Shown here: piece by piece, positions 43,136 to 51,949 of the stretch
Position numbering within the stretch: the first letter of the stretch is position 1
Layout: each line of letters begins with the position of its first letter
Assembly (NCBI GenBank): GCA_902760345.1
Contig: CACWFY010000004.1
Location: forward strand, 1-64,000
Reading direction: 5' to 3'
Source: an uncultured Bacteroidales bacterium
GTDB lineage: Bacteria; Bacteroidota; Bacteroidia; Bacteroidales; Bacteroidaceae
Length of the DNA stretch: 64,000 nt
Program-made: the position numbers and the translations under genes
The notes under the pieces: model-generated
Seen by the model: only the letters and a program-made list of their open reading frames with translations
Told to the model about the DNA's origin: nothing
The model's database searches: none

Positions 43136-44159
43136 CAATATCATTGATAGAATCAAGCTCCCTTTCCGCAAGGAGAAGGAGCTTTTTTCTGCTCTTTACA
43201 ATATTCTGGGCTTCTATCCTCACAACATCAAGTTTTATAAACAGGCGTTGTTACACAAAAGTGTCGGACGTCGCAATGCGAAAGGGCGTCCACAGAACAA
43301 TGAACGTCTGGAATTTCTTGGTGATGCAGTGCTGGATGCTGTTGTGGGAGATATCGTCTTTCGCCACTTTGAGGGTAAGCGTGAGGGTTTTCTTACCAAT
43401 ACCCGTTCGAAGCTGGTTAGCCGCGACACCTTGGGCAAGTTGGCAAAGGAGATGGGTATTTCACAACTCATCTTGTCATCAGGACACTCGATGTCGCATA
43501 ATAGCTACATGAACGGCAATGCGTTCGAGGCATTGGTTGGCGCCATTTATCTGGATCGTGGCTATGGTGCCTGCATGCGCTTCATGGAGAAGCGCATATT
43601 GGCACAGCTTATCAACATCGACAAGGTGGCCTATAAGGAAGTCAACTTCAAGTCGAAGCTATTGGAGTGGAGCCAAAAGAACCGTGTAAAGATGTCGTTC
43701 TGTGACTTAGAGCAAACACGCGACGAGCAGGGTAGTCCCGTCTTTACGACGCAGGTTCTCCTGGAAGGCATTGAAGGATGCAAAGGTACAGGCTATTCGA
43801 AGAAGGAAAGTCAGCAGTTAGCCTCTAAGGAAACGCTGCAACGCCTTCGTCGCGAGCCTCAGTTCATTGATGCCATCTTTGTTGCCAAAGCCGATCGCAC
43901 CAAGATGGAAGAAGAGCCAGTAATGGCTGCTCCTGATATTGACAAGCTGCAGGAAGAGCAACAGAATTTCATCGTGGAACAGCCCAAAGAATCTGCAGAA
44001 CAAGTAGAGTCAGGGAACGCTGTTGGGGCTGATGCTGTGCAACAGTCTCAAGCGGAAGAGGACGAATTCACCCTCGACGACATTTCGGCTGCTCCTCGTG
44101 AAAAGACCCGTGAGGAAATCATCGCAGAAGCCGAGGCTGCAGCCTTTGCAGAGGCTTGA
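43125..44159 (+). CDS. rnc: Ribonuclease III with acidic C-terminal extension
   Basis: 344 residues, about 100 longer than E. coli RNase III. NERLEFLGDAVLD (Glu60, Glu63, Asp67) is the signature; NAFEALVGAIYLDRGY holds the later metal ligands. The double-stranded-RNA-binding domain covers about 175-250. The last 95 residues are low-complexity, acidic and Ala/Glu/Gln-rich (EEEPVMAAPDIDKLQEEQQ to EAAAFAEA), probably disordered. It processes rRNA and structured mRNAs. The start overlaps fabF. Confidence 0.93.
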   Translation: MWVNNIIDRIKLPFRKEKELFSALYNILGFYPHNIKFYKQALLHKSVGRRNAKGRPQNNERLEFLGDAVLDAVVGDIVFRHFEGKREGFLTNTRSKLVSRDTLGKLAKEMGISQLILSSGHSMSHNSYMNGNAFEALVGAIYLDRGYGACMRFMEKRILAQLINIDKVAYKEVNFKSKLLEWSQKNRVKMSFCDLEQTRDEQGSPVFTTQVLLEGIEGCKGTGYSKKESQQLASKETLQRLRREPQFIDAIFVAKADRTKMEEEPVMAAPDIDKLQEEQQNFIVEQPKESAEQVESGNAVGADAVQQSQAEEDEFTLDDISAAPREKTREEIIAEAEAAAFAEA

Positions 44160-44196
44160 TGGCCCCATTTTGATCAGAACGTCAGAAATAAGTTAT

Positions 44197-44225
44197 TCGA
44201 GGTTGCCAATCGGTGACCTCGATTT
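44197..44225 (+). terminator. Terminator after rnc
   Basis: TCGAGGT/ACCTCGA 7-bp stem followed by a weak T-rich stretch. Confidence 0.5.
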
Positions 44226-44279
44226 CTATGTGATTATATAAAAAAACGAAAAAAATTCCCCCATTACGAGAGAATTACG

Positions 44280-44287
44280 TAATTTTG
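44280..44287 (+). promoter_or_regulatory. -7 promoter box of the GH3-like gene
   Basis: TAATTTTG, 20 bases before the ATG at 44308. Confidence 0.55.
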
Positions 44288-44307
44288 TACCCAAATAATG
44301 TAAGAAC

Positions 44308-45804
44308 ATGAGTCTGACTCAGATTATAGGAAAGGTATTCATACCCCGTCAGAAAGCTTTGGAGAAGCATCAGAATGGGGGAGAAGCACTGCAGCGTGCA
44401 GTGCTGGAACATCTGATTCATACCGCTAAAGATACAGAATACGGCAGGAATCACGCTTTTGACCAGGTAAAAGACTATGATAACTTTGTGAGTAGGGTGC
44501 CTGTCAATACCTATGAGGAGCTGAAGAGCGATATCGACCGTATGCGTCATGGTGAGCAGAATGTGCTGTGGCCAGGACGTGTTCGTTGGTATGCAAAGTC
44601 ATCGGGTACCACGAACGACAAGTCGAAGTTTATTCCAGTCAGCGACGAAGGTCTGCAAAAGATACACTATGCCGGTGGACGTGACTCAGTGGCTCTCTAT
44701 CTCCGCAATAATCCTAAGTCAAAGATGTTCGATGGTAAGGGCCTGATTCTTGGAGGCAGTCATGCACCTAATTATAATGTTGCAGGCTCTTTAGTGGGTG
44801 ACCTCAGCGCCATTCTGATAGAAAACATCAATCCACTGGTCAATTTGGTACGTGTTCCTAAGAAGGAGACGGCTCTACTGAGCGATTTCGAGGTGAAGCG
44901 TGAAAGTATTGCCCGTGAGGCCATGAACAAGAACGTCACCAATATCAGTGGTGTACCCTCATGGATGCTCTCCGTGCTGAACTGCATGATGGAGCTGACG
45001 GGTAAGACCCATCTCGAAGAGGTGTGGCCAAACATTGAGGTGTTTTTCCACGGTGGTGTGGCTTTTACGCCTTATCGTAAGCAGTACGAGCAGTTGATTA
45101 CCTCGCCTAACATGCATTATATGGAAACGTATAATGCCTCGGAAGGCTTCTTCGGATTACAGGACGATCCTACCGACAAAGCCATGCTGCTGATGTTGGA
45201 CTATGGTGTGTTCTATGAGTTCCAGCCGATGGACGGTGGCGACATTGTCCCTCTTTGGGGTGTGGAAAAGGACAAGAATTACGCCATGATAATTAGTACT
45301 GCATGTGGTTTGTGGCGTTATATGATTGGTGACACCGTACGCTTCACCTCTACCAATCCTTATAAGTTTGTCATTAGTGGACGTACCAAGAGTTTTATCA
45401 ATGCTTTTGGCGAGGAGCTCATCGTCGATAATGCCGAGCAGGGACTGGCCTATGCCTGTGAGCAGACTGGTGCAGAGGTGCTGGAATATACGGCCGCTCC
45501 AGTGTTTATGGATGCCAATGCCAAGTGTCGTCACCAGTGGCTCATTGAGTTCTCCAAGCCCCCCAAGGATTTGGCGTTATTCTCTGACTTGTTGGACAAG
45601 CGTCTACAGGAAATCAACAGCGACTACGAGGCTAAGCGCTATAAGGATATTACCCTGCAGCATCTTGAAATCATGGTGGCCCGTCCGAACATGTTTAATG
45701 ACTGGTTGAAACTGCGTGGTAAGTTGGGTGGACAGCATAAGGTGCCTCGGTTGAGCAATTCACGTGATACGATGGAGCAGTTACTCCATCTAAATGACAA
45801 ATGA
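44308..45804 (+). CDS. GH3-family acyl-adenylate/acyl-amidase-like protein
   Basis: 498 residues. Motif 1 YAKSSGTTNDKSKFIPVS is the phosphate-binding loop of the ANL/GH3 superfamily; METYNASEGFFGLQ is motif 2 and MIGDTVRFTS motif 3. Plant GH3 enzymes join amino acids to auxin or jasmonate; bacterial members are common in Bacteroidetes and their substrates are unknown. The next gene, an envelope lipoprotein, begins 10 bases on, and the end of this gene lies in a repeat sequence. Confidence 0.9.
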   Translation: MSLTQIIGKVFIPRQKALEKHQNGGEALQRAVLEHLIHTAKDTEYGRNHAFDQVKDYDNFVSRVPVNTYEELKSDIDRMRHGEQNVLWPGRVRWYAKSSGTTNDKSKFIPVSDEGLQKIHYAGGRDSVALYLRNNPKSKMFDGKGLILGGSHAPNYNVAGSLVGDLSAILIENINPLVNLVRVPKKETALLSDFEVKRESIAREAMNKNVTNISGVPSWMLSVLNCMMELTGKTHLEEVWPNIEVFFHGGVAFTPYRKQYEQLITSPNMHYMETYNASEGFFGLQDDPTDKAMLLMLDYGVFYEFQPMDGGDIVPLWGVEKDKNYAMIISTACGLWRYMIGDTVRFTSTNPYKFVISGRTKSFINAFGEELIVDNAEQGLAYACEQTGAEVLEYTAAPVFMDANAKCRHQWLIEFSKPPKDLALFSDLLDKRLQEINSDYEAKRYKDITLQHLEIMVARPNMFNDWLKLRGKLGGQHKVPRLSNSRDTMEQLLHLNDK

Positions 45805-45904
45805 TAAATGACAAATGAAGAAGTCTGATAACATTAATAGGCTATTGCGGCTTAGGCCTGTGACAATGATACTCCTATCATTTATCATTTGTCATTTGTC
45901 ATTT
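45792..45904. repeat. Inverted dispersed repeat spanning the GH3/lipoprotein junction
   Basis: AAATGACAAATGATAAATGA at 45792 recurs in reverse complement within 45877-45904. The left arm encodes the last residues of the GH3 protein and the new start; the right arm encodes most of the lipoprotein signal peptide. A 17-mer of it also occurs at 29213 in the Ca2+ ATPase gene. Confidence 0.7.
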
Positions 45905-47809
45905 AGCGGATGCGCAAGAATGGGATCACCCGATGGTGGCTGGTATGACGAGCAGCCTCCGCGCATCATCGGCAGTAACCCTGCTGAGCAGGCTACCAAT
46001 GTGACAGCCAAGAAGGTGACTATCTATTTCGACGAATATATCAAGTTGGCTGATGCCAGTCAGAACGTCATTGTTTCTCCTCCTCAACTGGAGATGCCCG
46101 ACATCAAGGAGGCAGGTAAGAAAATCGTCGTCTCGCTGAAGGATACGCTGAAGGCCAACACTACCTATACGATAGACTTTAGTGATGCCATCAGCGACAA
46201 TAATGAAGGCAATCCACTGGGTAATTATACCTACACCTTCTCAACGGGAGAGAAGATTGACACCTTCGAGGTGGCTGGTTATGTTATTGAGGCCGAAAAC
46301 TTAGAACCCGTCCAGGGCATCCTCGTCGGACTCTATGACGACCTGACGGACTCAGCATTCCAGACGAAGCCGATGTTACGTGTGGCACGTACCGATGAGA
46401 ACGGTCATTTTGCCATTCGTGGTGTGGCACCTGGTGAGTATCGTGTCTATGCGCTACAGGATGCCGATGGCAACTATATGTTTACGCAGAAGAGTGAGAA
46501 GATTGCCTTTTCGTACGAGACCTATAAGCCTTCGGCAGCATTGGATACCCGTCAGGACACCATCTGGCGTGATTCGTTGCACATCGATAGTATAGCCCGA
46601 GTGCCATATATGCATTTCTATCCCGACGATGTGGTGTTGCTGGCCTTCCAAGAGAAGCAGACAGACCGCTATCTGTTGAAAGTTGAACGCAAAGAAGCCA
46701 ATCGTATCACTATGTTCTTTACTGTCGGCAACGATCAGTTGCCTGTTATCCGAGGCTTGGATTTTGAGACAGACTCGGCATTTATCTTGGAACATAGTCT
46801 TAAGAACGATACGCTGACCTATTGGCTACGCGATACGATGATGGTCAACCGCGACACGCTGACCTTTGCGATGGATTATCTGGCAACAGATACGCTGGGA
46901 CATTTAGTTAGTCGGACGGACACCATTGAGGCATTGGCGAAAACGCCTTATGCCAAACGTCTGAAGGCACAACAAAAAGAATATGAAGCCTGGCAGAAGG
47001 CACAGGAGAAAAAGAAAAAGCGCGAGGAGCCCTACGACAGCATCTATCCGACAAAACCGCTGGAAATCAGGTATACCGTTCCACAGTCGATGAGTCCTAA
47101 TGGCATTGTCAATATAGAGTCGCCTACACCACTGGCCTCTCTCGATACGGCGGCCATCCATCTTTACTCTAAAATCGATACACTATGGTATCGGGCACCT
47201 TTTGAATTCCGACCGTCGCCCCACCAGTTGAGACGTTTTGAACTGATGGCTGACTGGCATCCTGATACGGAGTATAGCTTCGAGGTCGATACGCTGGCCT
47301 TTACCGATATCTACGGACAGGTATCTGCACCCTACAAACAAGGTATCAAGGTACGCTCGCTTGACGAGTTTGCTACGGTGGTGATAGAGGTCAGCGGTCT
47401 GCAGGATTCGACTATTATCGTCGAACTGCTGGATAAGTCGGACAAGATGGTACAGCAGGCATCTGTCGAACGTGACGGTACGGCACAGTTCTTCTATGTG
47501 TCACCGGGTGTCTATTATATACGGGCCTTCGTAGACAGCAATAGCAATGGCCAGTGGGATACTGGCGACTATGCAACAGGTCGTCAGGCTGAGGCGGTAT
47601 ATTATTGTCCTCAAGAGTTTGAGGCGAAGGCGCGTTGGAATATTACCCGTCAGTGGAATATGACAGCCCAGTCGCGTCACCACCAGAAACCTGCTGCGTT
47701 GTCAAAGAAGAAAAGCAAGAAAAGGACGGTGAAGAACCGTAATGCCGACCGCGCTCGTGAGTTAGGCATAGAATATGTGAAAAGTCAAGAAATAAAAGTT
47801 AAGAGATAA
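45815..47809 (+). CDS. Envelope lipoprotein with Big_5 Ig-like domain
   Basis: 664 residues. The signal peptide ends at a lipobox LSFSGC, so it should be lipidated by Lgt. Residues about 45-150 (PPRIIGSNPAEQATNV to YTYTFSTGEK) are a Big_5 Ig-like domain. A carboxypeptidase-regulatory-like domain follows (VAGYVIEAENLEPVQGILVGLYDD and RGVAPGEYRVYALQD), then a long beta-rich region and a basic tail (KKKSKKRTVKNR). Function unknown. The hydrophobic core SFIICHLSF comes from a dispersed repeat. Confidence 0.82.
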   Translation: MKKSDNINRLLRLRPVTMILLSFIICHLSFSGCARMGSPDGGWYDEQPPRIIGSNPAEQATNVTAKKVTIYFDEYIKLADASQNVIVSPPQLEMPDIKEAGKKIVVSLKDTLKANTTYTIDFSDAISDNNEGNPLGNYTYTFSTGEKIDTFEVAGYVIEAENLEPVQGILVGLYDDLTDSAFQTKPMLRVARTDENGHFAIRGVAPGEYRVYALQDADGNYMFTQKSEKIAFSYETYKPSAALDTRQDTIWRDSLHIDSIARVPYMHFYPDDVVLLAFQEKQTDRYLLKVERKEANRITMFFTVGNDQLPVIRGLDFETDSAFILEHSLKNDTLTYWLRDTMMVNRDTLTFAMDYLATDTLGHLVSRTDTIEALAKTPYAKRLKAQQKEYEAWQKAQEKKKKREEPYDSIYPTKPLEIRYTVPQSMSPNGIVNIESPTPLASLDTAAIHLYSKIDTLWYRAPFEFRPSPHQLRRFELMADWHPDTEYSFEVDTLAFTDIYGQVSAPYKQGIKVRSLDEFATVVIEVSGLQDSTIIVELLDKSDKMVQQASVERDGTAQFFYVSPGVYYIRAFVDSNSNGQWDTGDYATGRQAEAVYYCPQEFEAKARWNITRQWNMTAQSRHHQKPAALSKKKSKKRTVKNRNADRARELGIEYVKSQEIKVKR

Positions 47810-47817
47810 ATGATTTT

Positions 47818-48630
47818 ATGCGTATGAAACGAATCATCATTTTATTCCTGTTGAGCGTCACCATGACGACGGCATTTGCCCAATGTGGTATTGAGAATAA
47901 AGCCTTTAAGTCGGGCGAGTTTGTGGGCTACGACCTCTATTTCAACTGGAAATTCGTATGGTTGAAGGTTGGTACGGCGTCCATGTCTACCGTTCAGTCG
48001 AAATACAATGGCCAAGATGCCTATCGTTGTAGTCTGATTACACGTGGCAACAATAAACTCGATAATGTGTTTATCATGCGTGATACGCTACTCAGTTATA
48101 CCGATATGAATCTTGCCCCGCTGTATTATCGGAAGGCCGCTCGTGAGGGTAAACGCTATTATATCGACAAGTTCAACTACTCATATCCTAAGGGCAACTG
48201 TCATCTGCACCAGCACCAGATTACCAGTAGTGGTGAACATTTGGACAAGGACTCAGAGTATAAGGACTGTATCTACGACATGATGAGCATCTATCTTCGT
48301 GCCCGTAATTTCGATGCGTCAAACTTGAAGGAGGGTGATAAAATACCCTTGCCTATTGCCGATGGTATAAAGATCGTCAACTCATGGTTGAAATACAATG
48401 GTAAGACCAATGTCAAGATGAAGAACTCGAACAATAAGTACCGCTGTTTGGTGTTCTCGTTCATCGAGCGTGAGGATGGAAAGAACCGTGAACTGATACG
48501 TTTCTATATCACCGACGACAAGAACCACCTGCCCGTACGTCTTGACATGTTCCTGAATTTCGGCTCTGCCAAGGCCTATCTGACGGGTTACAAGGGTCTG
48601 CGCAATCCTATGGAGTCGAAGATAGAATAG
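47818..48630 (+). CDS. DUF3108-family periplasmic protein
   Basis: 270 residues with a signal peptide MKRIIILFLLSVTMTTAFAQ. The mature part opens KSGEFVGYDLYFNWKFVWLKVGTASM and follows the DUF3108 pattern. Family members are predicted envelope beta-barrel-like lipocalin proteins with unknown function. An in-frame ATG at 47824 gives a more usual signal peptide. It begins 8 bases after the lipoprotein stop; GH3-like, lipoprotein and DUF3108 genes look like one transcript. Confidence 0.82.
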   Translation: MRMKRIIILFLLSVTMTTAFAQCGIENKAFKSGEFVGYDLYFNWKFVWLKVGTASMSTVQSKYNGQDAYRCSLITRGNNKLDNVFIMRDTLLSYTDMNLAPLYYRKAAREGKRYYIDKFNYSYPKGNCHLHQHQITSSGEHLDKDSEYKDCIYDMMSIYLRARNFDASNLKEGDKIPLPIADGIKIVNSWLKYNGKTNVKMKNSNNKYRCLVFSFIEREDGKNRELIRFYITDDKNHLPVRLDMFLNFGSAKAYLTGYKGLRNPMESKIE

Positions 48631-48648
48631 TGCTCCAGATAAAAGGTG

Positions 48649-49320
48649 CTATTGTACGGCACGGATACAACGTCCGCTGAAACGATTGCTTGACAGGTCT
48701 CCATAGTGCACATCTATATTGGAGAAGTTGAACTCCAGACACCACGCTTTGTTAGGATTAGCTGTGTAGAGTGTTGAGGTCCAGTAGACGCCCATGATAC
48801 CGCGAAACTGTGTGTCCGCATAGAAGCGGAAACCTGTGATAGGCAGGAAGATGGAGTTACCTGTCTTCTTGCCTGTTACCTTATAGCCATTGACGCCGTC
48901 TTTTGTCATCCATTCCCATGTGCAGTTAGCCGGGTTTATCAACTCCTCGTACTCATCTATGGTTGGCATACGCCATTTACCACCCCAGTTTGCACGGGCA
49001 GCATCGTCCGCAGGAGCTAACTGGGTTCTTCTGTCAGCAGTCGAATATTTGGTCAGGTACTGAGAGTTTCCTTTGCTCCAGGCATAGGTATTCCACGAGT
49101 AATATTCTTTCGGTTTGGTCTCACCCCATGCGAAATACGTGCCAAAGCCAGAAGATTTCTTCGCACCCACATTCATGTTGGCCCATTTCACACTAAGTCC
49201 TAAATCAACGGCCTCAACTCCGTCAGGAGATTTAGTGTTGTCGTCTACTACGTTAACCTTAGCATCGCCTACCGTCCCAAAGAACATGGCGGCCATCATC
49301 ATCAGAAAAATCTTCTTCAT
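48649..49320 (-). CDS. Secreted protein with FISUMP/DUF1566-like domain
   Basis: 223 residues. Signal peptide MKKIFLMMMAAMFFGTVGDA, followed by AVDLGLSVKWANMNVGA, YFAWGETKPKEYYSW, WRMPTIDEYEELI and VYWTSTLYTANPNKAWCLEF. This set is common in Bacteroidales surface proteins and resembles the Fibrobacter major paralogous (FISUMP) domain. The function is unknown. The start at 49320 is set by the signal peptide and the promoter at 49336-49343. Confidence 0.8.
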   Translation of the reverse strand: MKKIFLMMMAAMFFGTVGDAKVNVVDDNTKSPDGVEAVDLGLSVKWANMNVGAKKSSGFGTYFAWGETKPKEYYSWNTYAWSKGNSQYLTKYSTADRRTQLAPADDAARANWGGKWRMPTIDEYEELINPANCTWEWMTKDGVNGYKVTGKKTGNSIFLPITGFRFYADTQFRGIMGVYWTSTLYTANPNKAWCLEFNFSNIDVHYGDLSSNRFSGRCIRAVQ

Positions 49321-49335
49321 ATCTATTTTTGTTGG

Positions 49336-49343
49336 CAAAGTTA
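49336..49343 (-). promoter_or_regulatory. -7 promoter box of the FISUMP-like gene
   Basis: TAACTTTG on the minus strand, 15 bases before the ATG. Confidence 0.55.
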
Positions 49344-49407
49344 CAAATTAGCGAGAACAAAACCAAATAAAACAGCAGGAAAATAAGATTATTTGCTAAA
49401 AAAGAGC

Positions 49408-49415
49408 TACCTTTG
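49408..49415 (+). promoter_or_regulatory. -7 promoter box of the nuclease-helicase gene
   Basis: TACCTTTG, only 4 bases before the ATG at 49420, so the mRNA should have almost no leader. Confidence 0.6.
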
Positions 49416-49419
49416 CGAC

Positions 49420-51927
49420 ATGGAAGAAAATGAACTGTTCGAAGGGTTGAGGGTGGTCGTCCTGGACGATGGCCTCGAGGTGGTAGAGCCTGACGTGTTG
49501 GTGGACATCTCTTCCATTGCAGCATGCTTCCAAGACTATGGGCATCATCCGTTGGCGTACCTCATCAATCGCCTGAAGGCATCAGCAAATACACAGCCTA
49601 TCCTGTTGGGAAACTTTGCTGGAACGGCCCTCGATCAAATCATCCACGATCCTGATGCTGGCTTTGGCGACATGCTACGCACTTCGTTTAGTGAGCAGGC
49701 GCTGCAGTTCTGTACCTGTGAGGGCTTCCGCCCGGCACAGTTTAAGGCCGATGCCCAGCGACAGGTGGCGAACATTCGCGAGGCAGTAGATGAGCTGTTT
49801 AAGCAGTATGACCGCGAAAAAGCTCTGCTTGAGCCTTCTTTTGTCTGCAAGGAATTAGGCCTGCGAGGACGCGTAGACCTGATGACCAGTGATATGCGGC
49901 TGTTGGTGGAGCAGAAATCGGGCAAGAAGTGGATGGGTTTCCGTGAGGCCCATTTCGTACAGGTCCTGCTTTATTATGGAGTGCTACGTTATAACTTCCA
50001 GCAGCAGACCGACCATGTAGACATCCGTTTGCTTTATTCCAAATATCCGCCCAGCGATGGTTTGCTGAGGGTGAAGCATTATGAAGATCTTTTTCGTGAG
50101 GCCATCCACCTGCGCAACCTTATTGTCGCCATGGAAATCAACATCGCCCGTAAGGGCTTTGGCTCTATTCTACCTCTGTTACAGCCCGATGTGTTGTTGC
50201 AGCGACATGAGAAGGCGGAATTTTATTATCGCTATGTCTATCCTGAGATGGAGCGTGCGCTGCAGCCTTTGCACCATCTGACAGCCATTGAACAGGACTA
50301 TGTGGAACGCATGATGACGTTCGTCTATCGCGAGCAGATGGCCCAGCGATTCACAGAGAATACAGAAGATGATCTGCGTCGTGGCGATATGGTCTATTAT
50401 TATCGTAAGGATGGCGACCCAGACCTCTGCCACCATATATTAAATAAAGGTGTGATAGAGCAGATAGATGATGAAGAGATAACGGTGTGGCCCAGTGATA
50501 GTAAGGAAGACACCCCTGAAACCCTGCGTAAAGACATATATGCCATAGAGCCAGCAACTACTGAGGCCACAGTGACGGCGGCACTGCGCAGTCTGATGGC
50601 TTTTTGCAAAGCCTCGCCAGACAAGCGCGACTTGCTGCTGGGGCAGCGTGCTCCCCGTCAGGATGTTTCGCAGCAACTCTCCTGTTCTTATCATCCTGCT
50701 TACGATGATATCCTATTGCGTGCCAAACAGGCTCGTGACTATTTCCTGTTGCAAGGTCCCCCGGGAACAGGTAAGACCTCAATGGCCCTCCGCTTCTTGG
50801 TGGAAGAGGAATTCTCAATTCTCAATTCTCAATTTTCAATTCTCTTGACCGCCTATACCCATCGGGCAGTTGATGAGATATGTGCTATGCTGGAAGAGAG
50901 CGGACAGGACTATCTGCGATTAGGTAATGAAGCTACGTGCGACCCTCGTTTTGCCCATCGTCTGCTGAGCAGTGCCTTCTGCGAGAAACCAAGGTTGGAC
51001 GACATCCGTCAACGGTTGGAACGTGTACCCATCGTGGTCAGCACCACGCTGACCTTGTTGACGCGTCCCTACCTGTTCAACATGAAGCACTTCTCTCTGT
51101 GTATTGTTGACGAAGCCTCTCAGATTCTGGAACCCTATATTATCGGCTTATTGTCATCAGATAGTATAGACCGCTTCATCCTGATAGGCGACCATAAGCA
51201 GTTGCCTGCCGTGGTGGCCCAGCCCGACGATGAACCTCGATTGCATGATTGTCGCCAGTCACTCTTTGAGCGATTGCTTCGACAAGAGCGGGAGACAGGG
51301 CGCACGGTATTTACAGGTATCCTTCAATATCAGGGACGTATGCATCCTGATATCGCCGCCTTCCCTAATGAGTGGTTCTATAGACGAGAACGGCTACAGC
51401 CTGTGCCCTGCCCCCATCAGCTGGAAGAACGGTTAGACTACCATGAACCCTCAGCAGATGCGCTTGACGACCAGTTGAAACAGCATCGCGTGCTCTTCCT
51501 TCCTGTTGATGATGAGGCTTTTATGGTTGCCGACTTGTTGCGTCGTCTCTATCGTCAGATAGGTAGTGAACATTTTGATCATTCCCGTAGCATAGGAGTT
51601 ATTGTAACCTACCGCTATCAGATTACCTTGATACGACGGGAGATAGCCAAACTGAATATCCCCCAATTGCTCGACATCAGTATTGATACAGTGGAACGCT
51701 ATCAGGGGTCGCAGCGTGATGTCATCATCTATTCGCTGGGCGTACAGGATGCTGAACAGCTTGCCTTCCTCACCTCCAACAGTTTCGAAGAGGGCGGACA
51801 TGTCATTGACCGTAAGTTGAACGTTGCAATGACACGGGCCCGTAAGCAATTGTTGATGACGGGCAATATGGACATTCTCAGGCAAAATGCAATTTTTTCT
51901 GAACTGATATGCCGTTATTGCATTTAA
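49420..51927 (+). CDS. Dna2-like fusion of Cas4-type nuclease and SF1 helicase
   Basis: 835 residues. N-terminal PD-(D/E)xK nuclease: GRVDLMTSDMRLLVEQKSGK has Asp153, Glu164 and Lys166, and QVLLYYGVLRYN is the RecB-type QxxxY motif. The helicase half has Walker A LLQGPPGTGKTS (about 446-453), Walker B IVDEASQ, GDHKQLPAVV, RMHPDIAAFPNEWFY and VERYQGSQRDVIIYSLG with MTRARKQL. This domain order is that of Dna2-type nuclease-helicases. A heptamer repeat (50810-50844) encodes EFSILNSQFSI between motif I and Ia. Start 49420 is set by the -7 box. Confidence 0.85.
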   Translation: MEENELFEGLRVVVLDDGLEVVEPDVLVDISSIAACFQDYGHHPLAYLINRLKASANTQPILLGNFAGTALDQIIHDPDAGFGDMLRTSFSEQALQFCTCEGFRPAQFKADAQRQVANIREAVDELFKQYDREKALLEPSFVCKELGLRGRVDLMTSDMRLLVEQKSGKKWMGFREAHFVQVLLYYGVLRYNFQQQTDHVDIRLLYSKYPPSDGLLRVKHYEDLFREAIHLRNLIVAMEINIARKGFGSILPLLQPDVLLQRHEKAEFYYRYVYPEMERALQPLHHLTAIEQDYVERMMTFVYREQMAQRFTENTEDDLRRGDMVYYYRKDGDPDLCHHILNKGVIEQIDDEEITVWPSDSKEDTPETLRKDIYAIEPATTEATVTAALRSLMAFCKASPDKRDLLLGQRAPRQDVSQQLSCSYHPAYDDILLRAKQARDYFLLQGPPGTGKTSMALRFLVEEEFSILNSQFSILLTAYTHRAVDEICAMLEESGQDYLRLGNEATCDPRFAHRLLSSAFCEKPRLDDIRQRLERVPIVVSTTLTLLTRPYLFNMKHFSLCIVDEASQILEPYIIGLLSSDSIDRFILIGDHKQLPAVVAQPDDEPRLHDCRQSLFERLLRQERETGRTVFTGILQYQGRMHPDIAAFPNEWFYRRERLQPVPCPHQLEERLDYHEPSADALDDQLKQHRVLFLPVDDEAFMVADLLRRLYRQIGSEHFDHSRSIGVIVTYRYQITLIRREIAKLNIPQLLDISIDTVERYQGSQRDVIIYSLGVQDAEQLAFLTSNSFEEGGHVIDRKLNVAMTRARKQLLMTGNMDILRQNAIFSELICRYCI
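50810..50844 (+). repeat. Five heptamers AATTCTC inside the helicase gene
   Basis: Five back-to-back units (three AATTCTC, one AATTTTC, one AATTCTC), 35 bases, within the coding sequence. Gain or loss of one unit would shift the frame. Confidence 0.85.
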
Positions 51928-51932
51928 TTTCG

Positions 51933-51940
51933 TACCTTTG
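51933..51940 (+). promoter_or_regulatory. -7 promoter box of the ABC ATPase/aminotransferase operon
   Basis: TACCTTTG, 9 bases before the ATG at 51950; it lies 6 bases after the helicase stop. Confidence 0.55.
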
Positions 51941-51949
51941 TCACGCCAA

